A DNA stretch of 64,000 bases from Pseudomonas agarici (GTDB taxonomy: Bacteria; Pseudomonadota; Gammaproteobacteria; Pseudomonadales; Pseudomonadaceae): positions 62,001 through 126,000 of the forward strand of contig NZ_FOAR01000009.1 in NCBI RefSeq assembly GCF_900109755.1. Direction: 5' to 3'. Below, in pieces: positions 19,138 to 30,282 of the stretch. The stretch's first letter is position 1. Each line of letters starts with the position of its first letter. Below the pieces are notes generated by a model. It did not search any database. It saw only the letters and a program-made list of their open reading frames with translations, and had not been told where the DNA came from. A program made the position numbers and the translations under genes.

Positions 19138-20325
19138 ATGGCAACGGTAGACCGCTGGCTCCTGCCAGATGGTATCGAAGAAGTACTGCCGCCTGAAGCG
19201 GCGCGCATCGAGGTGGCGCGCCGCCAGGTGTTGGATCTGTTCCAGAGCTGGGGCTATGAGTTTGTTGTTACCCCGCATATCGAGTACCTGGAGTCCTTGC
19301 TGACCGGTGCGGGGCAGGACCTGGACTTGCGTACCTTCAAGGTGATCGACCCGCAGTCGGGTCGGCAAATGGGTTTTCGTGCCGATATCACGCCGCAGGT
19401 GGCGCGTATCGACGCCCATACCCTGCGTCGCGAAGGACCGAGCCGCCTGTGTTACGCCGGCAGTGTGCTGCATGCTCAGCCGCGGGCCTTGTCGTCCTCG
19501 CGCAGCCCGATCCAGTTGGGGGCCGAGCTGTATGGCGATGCCAGCCCGAGCAGCGACGTGGAAGTCATCAGTCTGATGCTGGCGATGCTGCAACTGGCCG
19601 ACGTGCTGGATGTCCATATGGATCTCGGGCATGTCGGTATCTACCGTGGCCTGGCCCGTGCGGCCGGCCTGTCCGGTGAAGTGGAGCAGCAACTGTTCGA
19701 TGCCCTGCAACGCAAGGCCATCGATGAAGTGATCGACCTGACCGCAGGCCTGCCGACCGAGCTCGCCGCAATGCTGCGTGCGTTGGTTGATCTGTGCGGC
19801 GGCCGTGAAGTGCTGGCGGCTGCACGTGTGCGTCTGGCGGGGGCTCCGGCACCGGTCACAGCGGCGCTGGACGACCTGCTGGCGATTGCCGAGCGGCTGT
19901 CGGCGCGGTTCCCGGATCTGCCGCTGTACTTCGATCTGGGCGAGTTACGTGGCTATCACTACCACACCGGCGTGGTGTTCGCGGTGTTTGTCCCCGGTGT
20001 CGGGCAGGCCATCGCCCAGGGCGGTCGTTATGACGATATCGGCGCGGACTTCGGTCGTGCGCGCCCGGCAACGGGGTTTTCCACCGACTTGAAAACCCTG
20101 GTGACCTTGGGGCGTGCCGAGATCGAGTTGCCATCTGGCGGTATCTGGATGCCTGACAGTGCGGATGCGGCACTCTGGCAGCAAGTCTGTCAGTTGCGCG
20201 GTGAGGGGCAGCGTGTCGTCCAGGCCCTGCCTGGGCAGACACTCGCCGCCGCCCGTGACGCGAACTGCGACCGGCAATTGATTCTGCAGAATGGGCTTTG
20301 GCAAGTATTGCCGCTGGCTTCTTGA
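19138..20325 (+). CDS. hisZ: ATP phosphoribosyltransferase regulatory subunit HisZ
   Basis: HisZ is a class-II aminoacyl-tRNA-synthetase-like protein related to HisRS. It has no synthetase activity and instead forms the active hetero-octamer with short-form HisG, the first enzyme of histidine synthesis. Visible features are [11 protein letters not shown] near the N-terminus, the [11 protein letters not shown] motif 2 region and the [10 protein letters not shown]...GGRYD core. At 395 residues it is typical. hisG is not in the window. It precedes purA by 54 bp, the usual Pseudomonas order. Confidence 0.94.
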   Translation: MATVDRWLLPDGIEEVLPPEAARIEVARRQVLDLFQSWGYEFVVTPHIEYLESLLTGAGQDLDLRTFKVIDPQSGRQMGFRADITPQVARIDAHTLRREGPSRLCYAGSVLHAQPRALSSSRSPIQLGAELYGDASPSSDVEVISLMLAMLQLADVLDVHMDLGHVGIYRGLARAAGLSGEVEQQLFDALQRKAIDEVIDLTAGLPTELAAMLRALVDLCGGREVLAAARVRLAGAPAPVTAALDDLLAIAERLSARFPDLPLYFDLGELRGYHYHTGVVFAVFVPGVGQAIAQGGRYDDIGADFGRARPATGFSTDLKTLVTLGRAEIELPSGGIWMPDSADAALWQQVCQLRGEGQRVVQALPGQTLAAARDANCDRQLILQNGLWQVLPLAS

Positions 20326-21672
<1,347 letters not shown>

Positions 21673-21691
21673 TAACGTATTGATGTAAATC

Positions 21692-21724
21692 ACAAAGGGT
21701 CCCTTACAGGACCCTTTGTCGTTT
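21692..21724 (+). terminator. Terminator after purA
   Basis: A perfect 11-bp stem, ACAAAGGGTCC with GGACCCTTTGT, encloses a 6-base loop and is followed by CGTTT. The T-run is short, but the stem is strong and the position, 20 bp after the purA stop, fits. Confidence 0.8.
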
Positions 21725-21812
21725 CTGTCTGCAGTACGGCACGGCCCTTGCTGGGATTATCCTCTAACAAGTGCGCCATCAAATTAATGGCGCCAAAGGG
21801 GAGGTGTCTCCA

Positions 21813-23747
21813 GTGTCGGCCGTTCTCTCACTGCTACAAAGCCGTTTGCTGCGGCCTGTGTTCGTTACGCTCGGTATCGCTCTTTTGGTACAGGTGCTGG
21901 TAGCGGTCGCCCTGACGCGAAGCACGGTCACGGCCCTTGAGGCCGATCTTGCCAGTCATCTGGATATCGATAGCCAGAAACTTTCCAGCGAGCTGGAGCA
22001 GGCTAGTAAGGAAGTGACGTTGAGCCTCGACACGCTTTCTTCCAGTACGCGCCAGCGCCTGACCGGCGGTTTGTCTTCGCGTCTTGAAAGTGAACAGGCG
22101 CAACTGCGTGCTACCTTGGAGAAGGATTTGCGGGAGTCGGCCAACGATATGGCGCAATTGCTCGCCTCCGTCGCTCCCCGGGCGATGTGGGACAGTGACG
22201 TGCCAATCCTATCGGAATTTGCCCGTCGCGCCCAGCGCAATCCGAATGTGCTGTTTGTGGTGTACGACGACGCCAATGGCGAGCACCTGACCCGTTACCT
22301 GAATCGGGGCAATCCGATCAATCAGGCCCTACTGGAAAAGGGCCAGGGTGAGGGAGCGCTGGATAAGGTGTTGAATGCGGCGAAAAACGATCCATCGGTC
22401 TACTACCTCGAGGCGTCGATCAATCCTAATGGCGTAGAGATCGGCAAGGTCCTGATGGGGGTTTCGACGGCCTCGGTCGAAGCTGATCTGAAAGCCCTGG
22501 ACCAGCGTTTCTCCGCCTTGATCGCCAGTAGCGACAAGCTGGTGGGCGACAGTTTGCAGAGCGCTGCGACCGAGAGTTCGACGGCTATGCGCGCACGTTT
22601 GCAGTCGGCACAGTCCACGGCTGCGCAAATGCAAGTAAATATCGCCAGCACCGTCCAGGACGCGGCGCGGACCCTGCGGTGGCGGATCGGCCTGGGCCTG
22701 GCACTGGTGGGTCTGGGCGTACTGCTGGTGCTGACGGTGATGTTGGGATGGCGAGTGGTGAGCAAATTGCACCTGCTGATTGGCGCACTGAATGACCTGG
22801 CGGCAGGCGAGGGCGACCTGACCAGACGGGTTCGGCTCAGCAGCAATGACGAAATCGGCGACATGGCCGCGGCGGTCAATCGCTTTGTCGACAAGTTGCA
22901 GCCCATCGTGCGTGAAGCGGGAGAGGTGGCTCAGCGTACCGGTGTCGAGATCGGAGCCATGAGTTTGCGTAATGCGGGCGCCGACAAGGCGGCTCAGCTA
23001 CAGCGTGACGAAGTGGAGCAGAGCCTGCGGGCGCTGGAGCACATGGCGGATGAGGCGCAGGCGGAGAGTCAGGCGATGCAGGCGGCGCTCCAGCAGATGG
23101 TCGATATTCGCCAGGCCACCGACGAAAATACCCGCACCTCGACCCAGGTCGGTGGCCTGATCGAGGCCCTGGCGGTGCAGGTCGATACGGGCTCCCAGGT
23201 GATCGAGCGGTTGGCCCGCCAGAGCGAGCAGATCGAGGTGGTGCTGACAGTGATCCACGGTATTGCCGAGCAGACCAATCTGCTAGCGCTCAACGCGGCC
23301 ATCGAGGCGGCGCGGGCAGGTGAGACCGGTCGCGGGTTTGCAGTGGTGGCGGATGAGGTGCGGGCTCTGGCGAGCAAGACCCAGAGCTCCACGGGGGATA
23401 TCCAGGCACATATCGGCGCCTTGCAACTGGGCGCCCGCGAGGCGGTGGCAGCCATCGAGCAGGCAGGGCGGCAGGCGAGCGAAGGGCTGGCGGTGTTGCG
23501 TGCCAGCGTCAAGTTGCAACAGTCAGTGCAAACCTCGGTCGAGCAGGTGCATACGGCCATCGCCCTGGCGACCCAGGCTGCGGCGCAGCAAGCCGAAGGC
23601 GCGCATGCGGTACGTGGGCGGGTGCAGGTAATTCATGCCCAGGCCGAGCGCTCGGCGCAGGCGGTCGTGGAAACAACGGCTAGCGGTCAGGTGCTCGACA
23701 GCCTAGCTGCGCAGCTCAAGGCGAGTTTGGGGCAGTTTCGGGCCTGA
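21813..23747 (+). CDS. Methyl-accepting chemotaxis protein
   Basis: A transmembrane chemoreceptor that signals to CheA/CheW. The N-terminal membrane helix (about residues 15-35) precedes a 240-residue periplasmic sensing region rich in helices. A second helix (about 285-305) and a HAMP domain follow, then a coiled-coil signalling domain with the highly conserved hairpin tip [19 protein letters not shown]. The signal sensed cannot be told from the sequence. I choose the GTG at 21813 because GGAGG lies 8 bases before it; an earlier in-frame GTG at 21771 has no such site. It is a single gene behind the purA terminator. Confidence 0.93.
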   Translation: MSAVLSLLQSRLLRPVFVTLGIALLVQVLVAVALTRSTVTALEADLASHLDIDSQKLSSELEQASKEVTLSLDTLSSSTRQRLTGGLSSRLESEQAQLRATLEKDLRESANDMAQLLASVAPRAMWDSDVPILSEFARRAQRNPNVLFVVYDDANGEHLTRYLNRGNPINQALLEKGQGEGALDKVLNAAKNDPSVYYLEASINPNGVEIGKVLMGVSTASVEADLKALDQRFSALIASSDKLVGDSLQSAATESSTAMRARLQSAQSTAAQMQVNIASTVQDAARTLRWRIGLGLALVGLGVLLVLTVMLGWRVVSKLHLLIGALNDLAAGEGDLTRRVRLSSNDEIGDMAAAVNRFVDKLQPIVREAGEVAQRTGVEIGAMSLRNAGADKAAQLQRDEVEQSLRALEHMADEAQAESQAMQAALQQMVDIRQATDENTRTSTQVGGLIEALAVQVDTGSQVIERLARQSEQIEVVLTVIHGIAEQTNLLALNAAIEAARAGETGRGFAVVADEVRALASKTQSSTGDIQAHIGALQLGAREAVAAIEQAGRQASEGLAVLRASVKLQQSVQTSVEQVHTAIALATQAAAQQAEGAHAVRGRVQVIHAQAERSAQAVVETTASGQVLDSLAAQLKASLGQFRA

Positions 23748-23813
23748 CCAGAAATGGGAAAGGCTGGAGGGCGACGGTGGTGTGGTTAGAAAGAATGCTA
23801 AGGCCAGAAACGC

Positions 23814-23835
23814 AAAAACCCGCTTTCGCGGGTTT
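23814..23835 (-). terminator. Terminator of tRNA-Leu copy A
   Basis: Read on the minus strand, AAACCCGC-GAAA-GCGGGTTT is followed by a run of T. It lies about 35 bp downstream of the tRNA 3' end. The same hairpin recurs at 24112-24133. Confidence 0.85.
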
Positions 23836-23868
23836 CTGGAAAACCTCAGAATCTCTGAAGCCTTGAAT

Positions 23869-23955
23869 TGGTGCCCAGAAGAAGACTCGAACTTCCACGA
23901 CCTTGCGGTCACCAGCACCTGAAGCTGGCGTGTCTACCAATTTCACCATCTGGGC
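23869..23955 (-). tRNA. tRNA-Leu(CAG), copy A
   Basis: An 87-nt class II tRNA with encoded CCA. The acceptor stem GCCCAGA pairs with TCTGGGC, and the anticodon stem CCAGC/GCTGG holds the loop TTCAGGT, so the anticodon is CAG (reads CUG). A long variable arm and the T-arm GTTCGAGTC are present. It is identical over the tRNA to the second copy, 298 bp upstream in transcription order. Confidence 0.96.
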
Positions 23956-23989
23956 AGCATCTTCAGCGTTGCAGCCGTTGACGTGGCGA

Positions 23990-24018
23990 ACTATACGGAG
24001 GCTGTTTTGATCTGTAAA
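23990..24018 (-). promoter_or_regulatory. Sigma-70 promoter of tRNA-Leu copy A
   Basis: On the minus strand, TTTACA (24018-24013) and TATAGT (23995-23990) are separated by exactly 17 bp. A GC-rich stretch follows, as in stable-RNA promoters. The same promoter with the same spacing precedes copy B. Confidence 0.82.
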
Positions 24019-24111
24019 CCCCTGTTTTGCTTTTAATAAATCAAATATCAGGAGGGCGGGCGTCGGTTGCGGCGCGCTGGCGGGGCGAGGAAATCATGGG
24101 GCTAGAAACGC

Positions 24112-24133
24112 AAAAACCCGCTTTCGCGGGTTT
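24112..24133 (-). terminator. Terminator of tRNA-Leu copy B
   Basis: The same AAACCCGC/GCGGGTTT hairpin with T-run on the minus strand as after copy A. It separates the two tRNA units. Confidence 0.85.
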
Positions 24134-24166
24134 CTGGAAGACTTCAGAATCTCTGAAGTCTCGAAT

Positions 24167-24253
24167 TGGTGCCCAGAAGAAGACTCGAACTTCCACGACC
24201 TTGCGGTCACCAGCACCTGAAGCTGGCGTGTCTACCAATTTCACCATCTGGGC
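24167..24253 (-). tRNA. tRNA-Leu(CAG), copy B
   Basis: The sequence matches copy A over all 87 nt, including CCA and the CAG anticodon. It has its own promoter and terminator, so the two are independent units made by tandem duplication and not one transcript. Confidence 0.96.
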
Positions 24254-24287
24254 AGTCTCTACAACGTCTCCGTCGCAGATGGCGCGC

Positions 24288-24316
24288 ACTATACGGAGGC
24301 ACTCGTGTACTGTAAA
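24288..24316 (-). promoter_or_regulatory. Sigma-70 promoter of tRNA-Leu copy B
   Basis: On the minus strand, TTTACA (24316-24311) and TATAGT (24293-24288) have a 17-bp spacer. Between the copies, the spacer half nearest the -10 is conserved and the half nearest the -35 has diverged. Confidence 0.82.
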
Positions 24317-24477
24317 CCCCTGTGATTGAAAAAGTAAAAGAAATATCGCGAACGGTCCGCGGCGATGCCTGAAGCCACCGAGAAAGGGGTTTTCAGGTGT
24401 CATCCGTGCCTGAAATTTCCCGTTTTAATACGCGTATGCCAAACTAACCCGCATATAGACAAGGTGAAATTTATCTA

Positions 24478-27084
24478 ATGGCCGATTGGCAGTCCCTCGA
24501 TCCCGAGGCCGCTCGTGAAGCGGAAAAATATGAAAACCCTATCCCTAGCCGTGAGCTGATCCTGGCGCACCTCAGCGAGCGCGGCTCGCCGGCGAGTCGC
24601 GAACAGTTGGTGGAAGAGTTCGGTCTGACCACCGAAGACCAGTTGGAGGCCCTGCGCCGCCGCCTTCGTGCCATGGAGCGCGATGCCCAACTGATTTACA
24701 CCCGCCGCGGTACCTACGCGCCAGTGGACAAGCTTGACCTGATCCTTGGTCGTATCGCCGGCCATCGTGACGGTTTCGGCTTTCTGATCCCCGACGACGG
24801 CAGCGACGATCTGTTCATGAGTCCGGCGCAGATGCGTCTGGTGTTCGATGGCGATCGTGCCCTGGCGCGGGTTTCCGGTTTGGATCGGCGTGGTCGGCGC
24901 GAAGGGGTGATTGTCGAAGTGGTGTCCCGTGCCCACGAGACCATCGTTGGCCGTTACTTCGAAGAGGGCGGTATCGGTTTTGTCGTGGCCGACAATCCGA
25001 AAATCCAGCAGGAAGTGCTGGTTACGCCGGGGCGCAATGCCGATGCCCGTGTCGGGCAGTTCGTCGAGGTGAAGATCACCCACTGGCCGACACCGCGCTT
25101 CCAACCCCAGGGCGACGTGGTCGAAGTCGTGGGCAACTACATGGCTCCCGGCATGGAAATCGATGTGGCCCTGCGCACCTACGATATTCCCCATGTCTGG
25201 CCCGAAGCCGTGCTCAAAGAAGCGGGCAAGCTCAAGCCGGTTGTCGAGGAGAAAGACAAGGAGAAGCGCGTCGACCTGCGCCATCTGCCGTTCGTCACCA
25301 TCGACGGCGAAGATGCCCGCGACTTCGATGATGCGGTCTATTGCGAAGCGATCCCCGGCAAGCTGCGCCTGTTCTCCGGTGGCTGGAAGCTGTACGTGGC
25401 GATTGCCGACGTTTCCAGCTACGTGAAGATCGGCTCGGCGCTGGATGCCGAGGCCCAGGTTCGCGGCAACTCGGTCTATTTCCCGGAGCGCGTGGTGCCG
25501 ATGCTGCCGGAAGAACTGTCCAACGGCCTGTGTTCGCTGAACCCGCATGTCGATCGCCTGGCCATGGTCTGTGAAATGACGATGTCGAAAAAGGGCGAGA
25601 TGACCGACTATGTGTTCTACGAGGCGGTGATCCACTCCCATGCCCGCCTGACCTACAACAAGGTCAGCTCGATCCTGGAACAGCCGAAAACCACTGAGGC
25701 GAGGAAGCTGCGCGGCGAGTATTCGCAAGTGACCCCGGACCTCAAGCAGTTGTACGCGCTGTACAAAGTGCTACTGGCGGCTCGCCATACCCGTGGCGCG
25801 ATCGATTTCGAAACCCAGGAAACCCGGATCATCTTCGGCTCCGAGCGCAAGATCGCCGAAATCCGTCCGACCACCCGCAACGACGCCCACAAGTTGATCG
25901 AGGAGTGCATGCTGGCGGCTAACGTGGCTACCGCCGAGTTCCTCAAGAAACACGAAATTCCGGCCCTGTACCGGGTGCATGATGGTCCTCCGCCGGAGCG
26001 CCTGGAGAAACTGCGAGCATTCCTTGGTGAGCTGGGCCTGTCCCTGCATAAGGGCAAGGACGGTCCGTCGCCGAAGGATTACCAGGCTTTACTGGCCAGT
26101 ATCCAGAGCCGTCCGGATTTCCATCTGATCCAGACCGTCATGCTGCGCTCCTTGAGCCAGGCGGTGTATAGCGCCGATAATCAGGGCCACTTCGGCCTGA
26201 ATTACCAGGCCTACACCCACTTCACCTCACCGATCCGTCGCTATCCCGACCTGCTGACGCATCGCGCGATCCGCAGTGTGATCCATTCCAAGCAGAACAC
26301 CCCGCATGTGCGGCGTGCAGGCGCGATGACGATTCCGAAGGCGCGGATCTATCCCTACGACGAGGCAATCCTGGAGCAGTTGGGCGAACAATGCTCAATG
26401 AGCGAGCGGCGTGCCGACGAGGCGACCCGCGACGTAGTGAACTGGCTCAAGTGCGAGTTCATGAAAGATCGCGTGGGCGAGTCGTTCCCCGGCGTGGTCA
26501 CTGCCGTGACCGGTTTTGGCCTGTTCGTCGAGTTGACCGATATCTACGTCGAGGGTCTGGTACATGTCACCGCCTTGCCGGGCGATTATTACCACTTCGA
26601 CCCTGTGCATCACCGTCTGGCGGGCGAGCGTAGCGGACGCAGCTTCCGTCTCGGCGATACGGTGGAAGTGAAGGTCATGCGCGTCGATCTCGACGAACGT
26701 AAGATCGACTTCGAAATGGCCGAGAAAACCCTCAGCGCGCCTATCGGTCGCAAGAAGCGGGCTGCTGAAACCGGCGCTCCGGTCGCCCTTGAAAAAGCTG
26801 TCGAGCCGCTCAAGGCCGGGCGCCGCACGGCCGCCGAGAAGAAGTCGAGCGAAGTCTATCGCCCAAGCGATGCCGCTGCGAAAAACGCTGAAGTGCGCAA
26901 GAGCCGCGAGATGAAGCAGGCGCTGCTGGCTGAAGCGAAAAGCGGTGGCAAGGCCAAGGCCGATGGCAAGCCCGGTCGTGGTACTACCTCGGAGAAGCCG
27001 AGCAAGCATCGTAAAGGTCCACCCAAGGCGGGCAGCGGTCCGGCGAAAAGTGGCGGGCCCCGTAAACCTAAGGCCAAGTCATGA
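24478..27084 (+). CDS. rnr: Ribonuclease R
   Basis: RNase R is a 3'-5' exoribonuclease that degrades structured RNA and acts in rRNA quality control and trans-translation. Domain order is typical: N-terminal helix-turn-helix (about 20-85), cold-shock-type OB folds, the RNB catalytic domain with DGEDARDFDDAV aspartates near residue 280, an S1 domain (about 660-745) and a lysine-rich low-complexity tail to residue 868. The ATG at 24478 follows an AAGGTG site. It overlaps rlmB by 4 bp. Confidence 0.97.
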   Translation: MADWQSLDPEAAREAEKYENPIPSRELILAHLSERGSPASREQLVEEFGLTTEDQLEALRRRLRAMERDAQLIYTRRGTYAPVDKLDLILGRIAGHRDGFGFLIPDDGSDDLFMSPAQMRLVFDGDRALARVSGLDRRGRREGVIVEVVSRAHETIVGRYFEEGGIGFVVADNPKIQQEVLVTPGRNADARVGQFVEVKITHWPTPRFQPQGDVVEVVGNYMAPGMEIDVALRTYDIPHVWPEAVLKEAGKLKPVVEEKDKEKRVDLRHLPFVTIDGEDARDFDDAVYCEAIPGKLRLFSGGWKLYVAIADVSSYVKIGSALDAEAQVRGNSVYFPERVVPMLPEELSNGLCSLNPHVDRLAMVCEMTMSKKGEMTDYVFYEAVIHSHARLTYNKVSSILEQPKTTEARKLRGEYSQVTPDLKQLYALYKVLLAARHTRGAIDFETQETRIIFGSERKIAEIRPTTRNDAHKLIEECMLAANVATAEFLKKHEIPALYRVHDGPPPERLEKLRAFLGELGLSLHKGKDGPSPKDYQALLASIQSRPDFHLIQTVMLRSLSQAVYSADNQGHFGLNYQAYTHFTSPIRRYPDLLTHRAIRSVIHSKQNTPHVRRAGAMTIPKARIYPYDEAILEQLGEQCSMSERRADEATRDVVNWLKCEFMKDRVGESFPGVVTAVTGFGLFVELTDIYVEGLVHVTALPGDYYHFDPVHHRLAGERSGRSFRLGDTVEVKVMRVDLDERKIDFEMAEKTLSAPIGRKKRAAETGAPVALEKAVEPLKAGRRTAAEKKSSEVYRPSDAAAKNAEVRKSREMKQALLAEAKSGGKAKADGKPGRGTTSEKPSKHRKGPPKAGSGPAKSGGPRKPKAKS

Positions 27085-27842
27085 GTCAGTTGGAAAAAAT
27101 CTACGGCGTGCATGCCGTGGAGGCGTTGTTGCGTCATCACCCCAAGCGCGTCAAGCAGATCTGGCTGGCTGAAGGTCGTAGCGACCCACGGGTCCAGGGC
27201 TTATTGCAGCTTGCCAGTGAAAACAAGGTGTCCGTTGGCCAAGCCGAGCGTCGCGAGATGGATGCCTGGGTCGAGGGGGTGCACCAGGGTGTGGTGGCGG
27301 AAGTCAGTCCGAGCCAGGTCTGGGGCGAAGCCATGCTCGACGAGTTGCTTGATCGCACCGAGGGCGCGCCGTTGATCCTGGTGCTGGATGGCGTGACCGA
27401 CCCGCACAACCTCGGCGCCTGCCTGCGTACCGCCGATGCGGCGGGTGCGCTGGCGGTGGTGGTGCCCAAGGACAAGTCGGCGACCTTGACGCCGGCCGTG
27501 CGCAAAGTCGCCTGTGGCGCGGCGGAAGTGATTCCGCTGGTGGCGGTGACCAACCTGGCGCGTACCCTGGAGAAACTCCAACAGCGCGGCCTGTGGGTGG
27601 TCGGTACGGCCGGTGAAGCCGAGCAGGAGCTGTATCAGCAGGATCTGACCGGCCCGACGATCCTGATCATGGGCGCCGAAGGCAAGGGCATGCGCCGTTT
27701 GACTCGCGAGCACTGCGACTACCTGGTGAAACTACCGATGGCTGGTAGCGTCAGTAGCCTGAACGTCTCGGTGGCCACTGGCGTGTGCCTGTTCGAGGCC
27801 ATGCGCCAGCGCAGCGTCAAGGCTGCTACCAAAAAGTCTTGA
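27081..27842 (+). CDS. rlmB: 23S rRNA (guanosine-2'-O-)-methyltransferase RlmB
   Basis: RlmB methylates the ribose of G2251 in the 23S rRNA P-loop. The N-terminal substrate-binding domain (GVHAVEALLRHHPKRVKQIWL) is followed by a SPOUT catalytic domain with the three motifs DPHNLGACLRTADAAG, MGAEGKGMRRLT and LPMAGSVSSLNVSVATGV. At 253 residues it is typical. Translationally coupled to rnr through ATGA. Confidence 0.95.
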   Translation: MSQLEKIYGVHAVEALLRHHPKRVKQIWLAEGRSDPRVQGLLQLASENKVSVGQAERREMDAWVEGVHQGVVAEVSPSQVWGEAMLDELLDRTEGAPLILVLDGVTDPHNLGACLRTADAAGALAVVVPKDKSATLTPAVRKVACGAAEVIPLVAVTNLARTLEKLQQRGLWVVGTAGEAEQELYQQDLTGPTILIMGAEGKGMRRLTREHCDYLVKLPMAGSVSSLNVSVATGVCLFEAMRQRSVKAATKKS

Positions 27843-27871
27843 CCCGGGAAGCCGGTCTCTGTGATGGATTG

Positions 27872-27900
27872 CCCCTGTGGCTCGCTCGCCACAGGGGTTG
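27872..27900 (+). terminator. Hairpin after rlmB, REP-like
   Basis: CCCCTGTGG and CCACAGGGG form a 9-bp stem around CTCGCTCG, followed by TTGT. The TGTGGCGAGCGAG core on the minus strand resembles pseudomonad REP sequences. The T-run is weak, so termination is probable but not certain. Confidence 0.55.
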
Positions 27901-27943
27901 TCTGCGTAAAGTCGATGGGCTGCTCAAATAATCGCCAATTACC

Positions 27944-27972
27944 TTGCGCCGCTGCCGCCCGTTCTCTACAAT
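27944..27972 (+). promoter_or_regulatory. Likely sigma-70 promoter of the rpsF operon
   Basis: TTGCGC (27944-27949) and TACAAT (27967-27972) are separated by 17 bp. This puts a start near 27980, about 115 bases before rpsF. The leader could hold the S6:S18 autoregulatory site known in other bacteria, but I could not define it. Confidence 0.6.
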
Positions 27973-28092
27973 TGCGCCCCTTGCCGTGATGGCTGGCGCA
28001 TTTGTGCCTGTTCGAAGGCAAGACACACCCGTGTCATTCACTCCTTGTCTGACCGCTTTTAAGTGGCAGGCTACAACCCGTAAGGAGCATTC

Positions 28093-28515
28093 ATGCGTCA
28101 TTACGAAATTATCTTTTTGGTCCACCCGGATCAAAGCGAGCAAGTCGGCGGCATGGTTGAGCGTTATACCAAGCTGATCGAAGAAGACGGCGGCAAAATC
28201 CACCGTCTGGAAGATTGGGGTCGTCGTCAACTGGCCTACGCAATCAACAATGTTCACAAGGCTCACTACGTGATGCTGAACGTTGAATGCACCGGCAAGG
28301 CCCTGGCCGAGCTGGAAGACAACTTCCGCTACAACGATGCTGTGATTCGTAACCTGGTCATCCGTCGCGAAGAGGCCGTTACCGGCCAATCCGAGATGCT
28401 CAAGGCTGAAGAAAACCGCAGTGAGCGCCGTGAGCGTCGCGACCGTCCTGAGCACGCCGACGCCGAAGGCGTTGAGGGTGATGACAGCGACAACAGCGAT
28501 AGCGCTGACGAGTAA
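28093..28515 (+). CDS. rpsF: 30S ribosomal protein S6
   Basis: S6 binds 16S rRNA in the platform together with S18. The family start [18 protein letters not shown] and the WGRRQLAY motif are present. The C-terminus after about residue 100 is a long acidic/arginine-rich tail that in E. coli receives added glutamates. TAAGGAG precedes the ATG. Followed by rpsR. Confidence 0.97.
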   Translation: MRHYEIIFLVHPDQSEQVGGMVERYTKLIEEDGGKIHRLEDWGRRQLAYAINNVHKAHYVMLNVECTGKALAELEDNFRYNDAVIRNLVIRREEAVTGQSEMLKAEENRSERRERRDRPEHADAEGVEGDDSDNSDSADE

Positions 28516-28543
28516 TCCACGGACCTTTTGAGGAGCCTATTAC

Positions 28544-28774
28544 ATGGCACGTTTCTTCCGTCGTCGTAAATTCTGCCGCTTCACCGCTGAAGACGTGAAA
28601 GAGATCGATTACAAAGATCTCAACACCCTGAAAGCTTACGTATCCGAAACCGGCAAAATCGTTCCGAGCCGTATCACCGGTACCAAAGCTCGTTATCAGC
28701 GTCAGCTGGCTACCGCTATCAAGCGCGCCCGCTTCCTGGCCCTGCTGGCCTACACCGACAGCCACGGCCGCTGA
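28544..28774 (+). CDS. rpsR: 30S ribosomal protein S18
   Basis: The 76-residue basic protein has the family signature [10 protein letters not shown] and the [21 protein letters not shown] core. It binds with S6 on the 30S platform. A GAGGAG site precedes the ATG. Confidence 0.98.
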
Positions 28775-28810
28775 GACCGGGCCGTCGACAAGTAGTAAGG
28801 GATTGAATGT

Positions 28811-29701
28811 ATGCGTGCCTTAGCTGACTTCATCATGCGGGGACGCGTGCAGGCCACGTTAGTAGTGGCCGGATCTGCGGCATTGCCGCTGTTGTTCTGG
28901 TTGAGTGCCGCCGCCGGATGCCTTGTGCTCTTGCGGCGTGGTTCGGATGCCTTGAGCGTCCTGGGTATTGGGTTGCTGTCAGTGTTGTTGAGCTGGCATT
29001 TCCTGAAAGATCCGACGGCCCTTTTGGTGCTGTTCGGGGCTTGCAGCCTGGCGTTGGTTTTGCGCGCCGGGCATACCTGGAACCGTGTGCTGCTATGCAG
29101 CATGGCCGTGGGATTGTTGTGTGCGGTGAGCCTGGGAACGGTGTTCAGTTCCTTCATCGAGTCACTGGCACGGACGTTCGAACACGTCCTGCCGCTGGCG
29201 ATGGGTGAGGTCTACGAGAAATTCTCGGCAGACCAGAAGGCGTTTCTCACTGCCCTGATCGTTCCGCTGATGATCGTTTCGACAGCCATTTCGTTGCAGG
29301 TCTTTAGCGTGCTGTGCCTGATTCTTGGGCGCTATTGGCAGGCGTTGTTGTATAACCCCGGTGGTTTCGGGCGCGAGTTTCGCGCTATCCGACTGCCCAA
29401 GAGCGTGGCGTTGTCGCTGCTGGCCGTCATGTGTGTCGCTCCGTTTTTTGGGTTACATGCACTGATTTTGTTGCCGTTGTGCGGCGTGCCGCTGATCTTC
29501 GCCGGGCTGGCCCTGATTCATGGGTTGGTGGCGCAGAAACGACTGACCACTTTCTGGTTGGTGGGAATATACGTGACGTTGTTGCCTTTCATGCACTTGC
29601 TCGGTCCGTTGCTCGTGGTCCTGGCCATTGTCGACAGCCTGATTGATTTTCGCGGTCGTCTCGCGTCGAAAGACGCCGATAACGCGAACGGTGAAGGTTA
29701 A
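28811..29701 (+). CDS. Polytopic membrane protein (YybS/DUF2232-like) between rpsR and rplI
   Basis: A 296-residue integral membrane protein with about eight hydrophobic helices and short loops. Pseudomonads usually carry a protein of this kind between rpsR and rplI; its role is not established. The position and topology suggest the DUF2232 family, but I see no catalytic motif. The ATG at 28811 has an AAGGG site upstream, and the gene ends 19 bp before rplI, so it is in the ribosomal-protein operon. Confidence 0.85.
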   Translation: MRALADFIMRGRVQATLVVAGSAALPLLFWLSAAAGCLVLLRRGSDALSVLGIGLLSVLLSWHFLKDPTALLVLFGACSLALVLRAGHTWNRVLLCSMAVGLLCAVSLGTVFSSFIESLARTFEHVLPLAMGEVYEKFSADQKAFLTALIVPLMIVSTAISLQVFSVLCLILGRYWQALLYNPGGFGREFRAIRLPKSVALSLLAVMCVAPFFGLHALILLPLCGVPLIFAGLALIHGLVAQKRLTTFWLVGIYVTLLPFMHLLGPLLVVLAIVDSLIDFRGRLASKDADNANGEG

Positions 29702-29720
29702 AAGTTAAGAGGATTTCCAC

Positions 29721-30167
29721 ATGCAACTGATCCTTCTGGAAAAAATCGCCAACCTGGGCAACCTGGGCGATAAGGTAAATGTTAAGGCTGGTTACGGTCG
29801 TAACTACCTGCTGCCTTTCGGCAAAGCCACCGCTGCGACTGCTGCCAACCTGGCTGCGTTCGAGGAGCGTCGTGCCGAGCTGGAAAAAGCCGCGGCGGAC
29901 AAGAAAGCTTCGGCTCAATCGCGCGCCGCTCAACTGGCTGAACTGGAAGTGACCATCACTGCCACCGCCGGTGACGAAGGCAAGCTGTTCGGTTCGATCG
30001 GCACCCACGACATCGCCGATGCCCTGACCGCCTCTGGCGTTGAAGTGGCAAAAAGCGAAGTGCGCCTGCCGAACGGTACCATTCGCAACGTGGGCGAATT
30101 CGACGTGGCCGTGCACCTGCACGCCGAAGTCGAAGCAACCGTCCGCGTTGTTGTGGTGGCTGCTTAA
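29721..30167 (+). CDS. rplI: 50S ribosomal protein L9
   Basis: L9 has two globular domains joined by a long helix. The N-terminal [32 protein letters not shown] signature, the alanine/lysine-rich connecting helix (about 40-75) and the C-terminal domain are intact; 148 residues is standard. AGAGGA precedes the ATG. Confidence 0.98.
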   Translation: MQLILLEKIANLGNLGDKVNVKAGYGRNYLLPFGKATAATAANLAAFEERRAELEKAAADKKASAQSRAAQLAELEVTITATAGDEGKLFGSIGTHDIADALTASGVEVAKSEVRLPNGTIRNVGEFDVAVHLHAEVEATVRVVVVAA

Positions 30168-30213
30168 GCGGCACTCAATCGTCTGGCGGCTTGCCCGCCA
30201 GGCGGTTAACATC

Positions 30214-30252
30214 GGGCACGACTCTGTTCATTCAGGTCGTGCCCTTTGTTTT
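30214..30252 (+). terminator. Terminator after rplI
   Basis: GGGCACGAC (30214-30222) pairs perfectly with GTCGTGCCC (30236-30244), followed by TTTGTTTTT. It ends the rpsF-rpsR-rplI transcript before dnaB. Confidence 0.9.
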
Positions 30253-30282
30253 TCTGCACTCACCATCTGATTTCAAGTGGCC

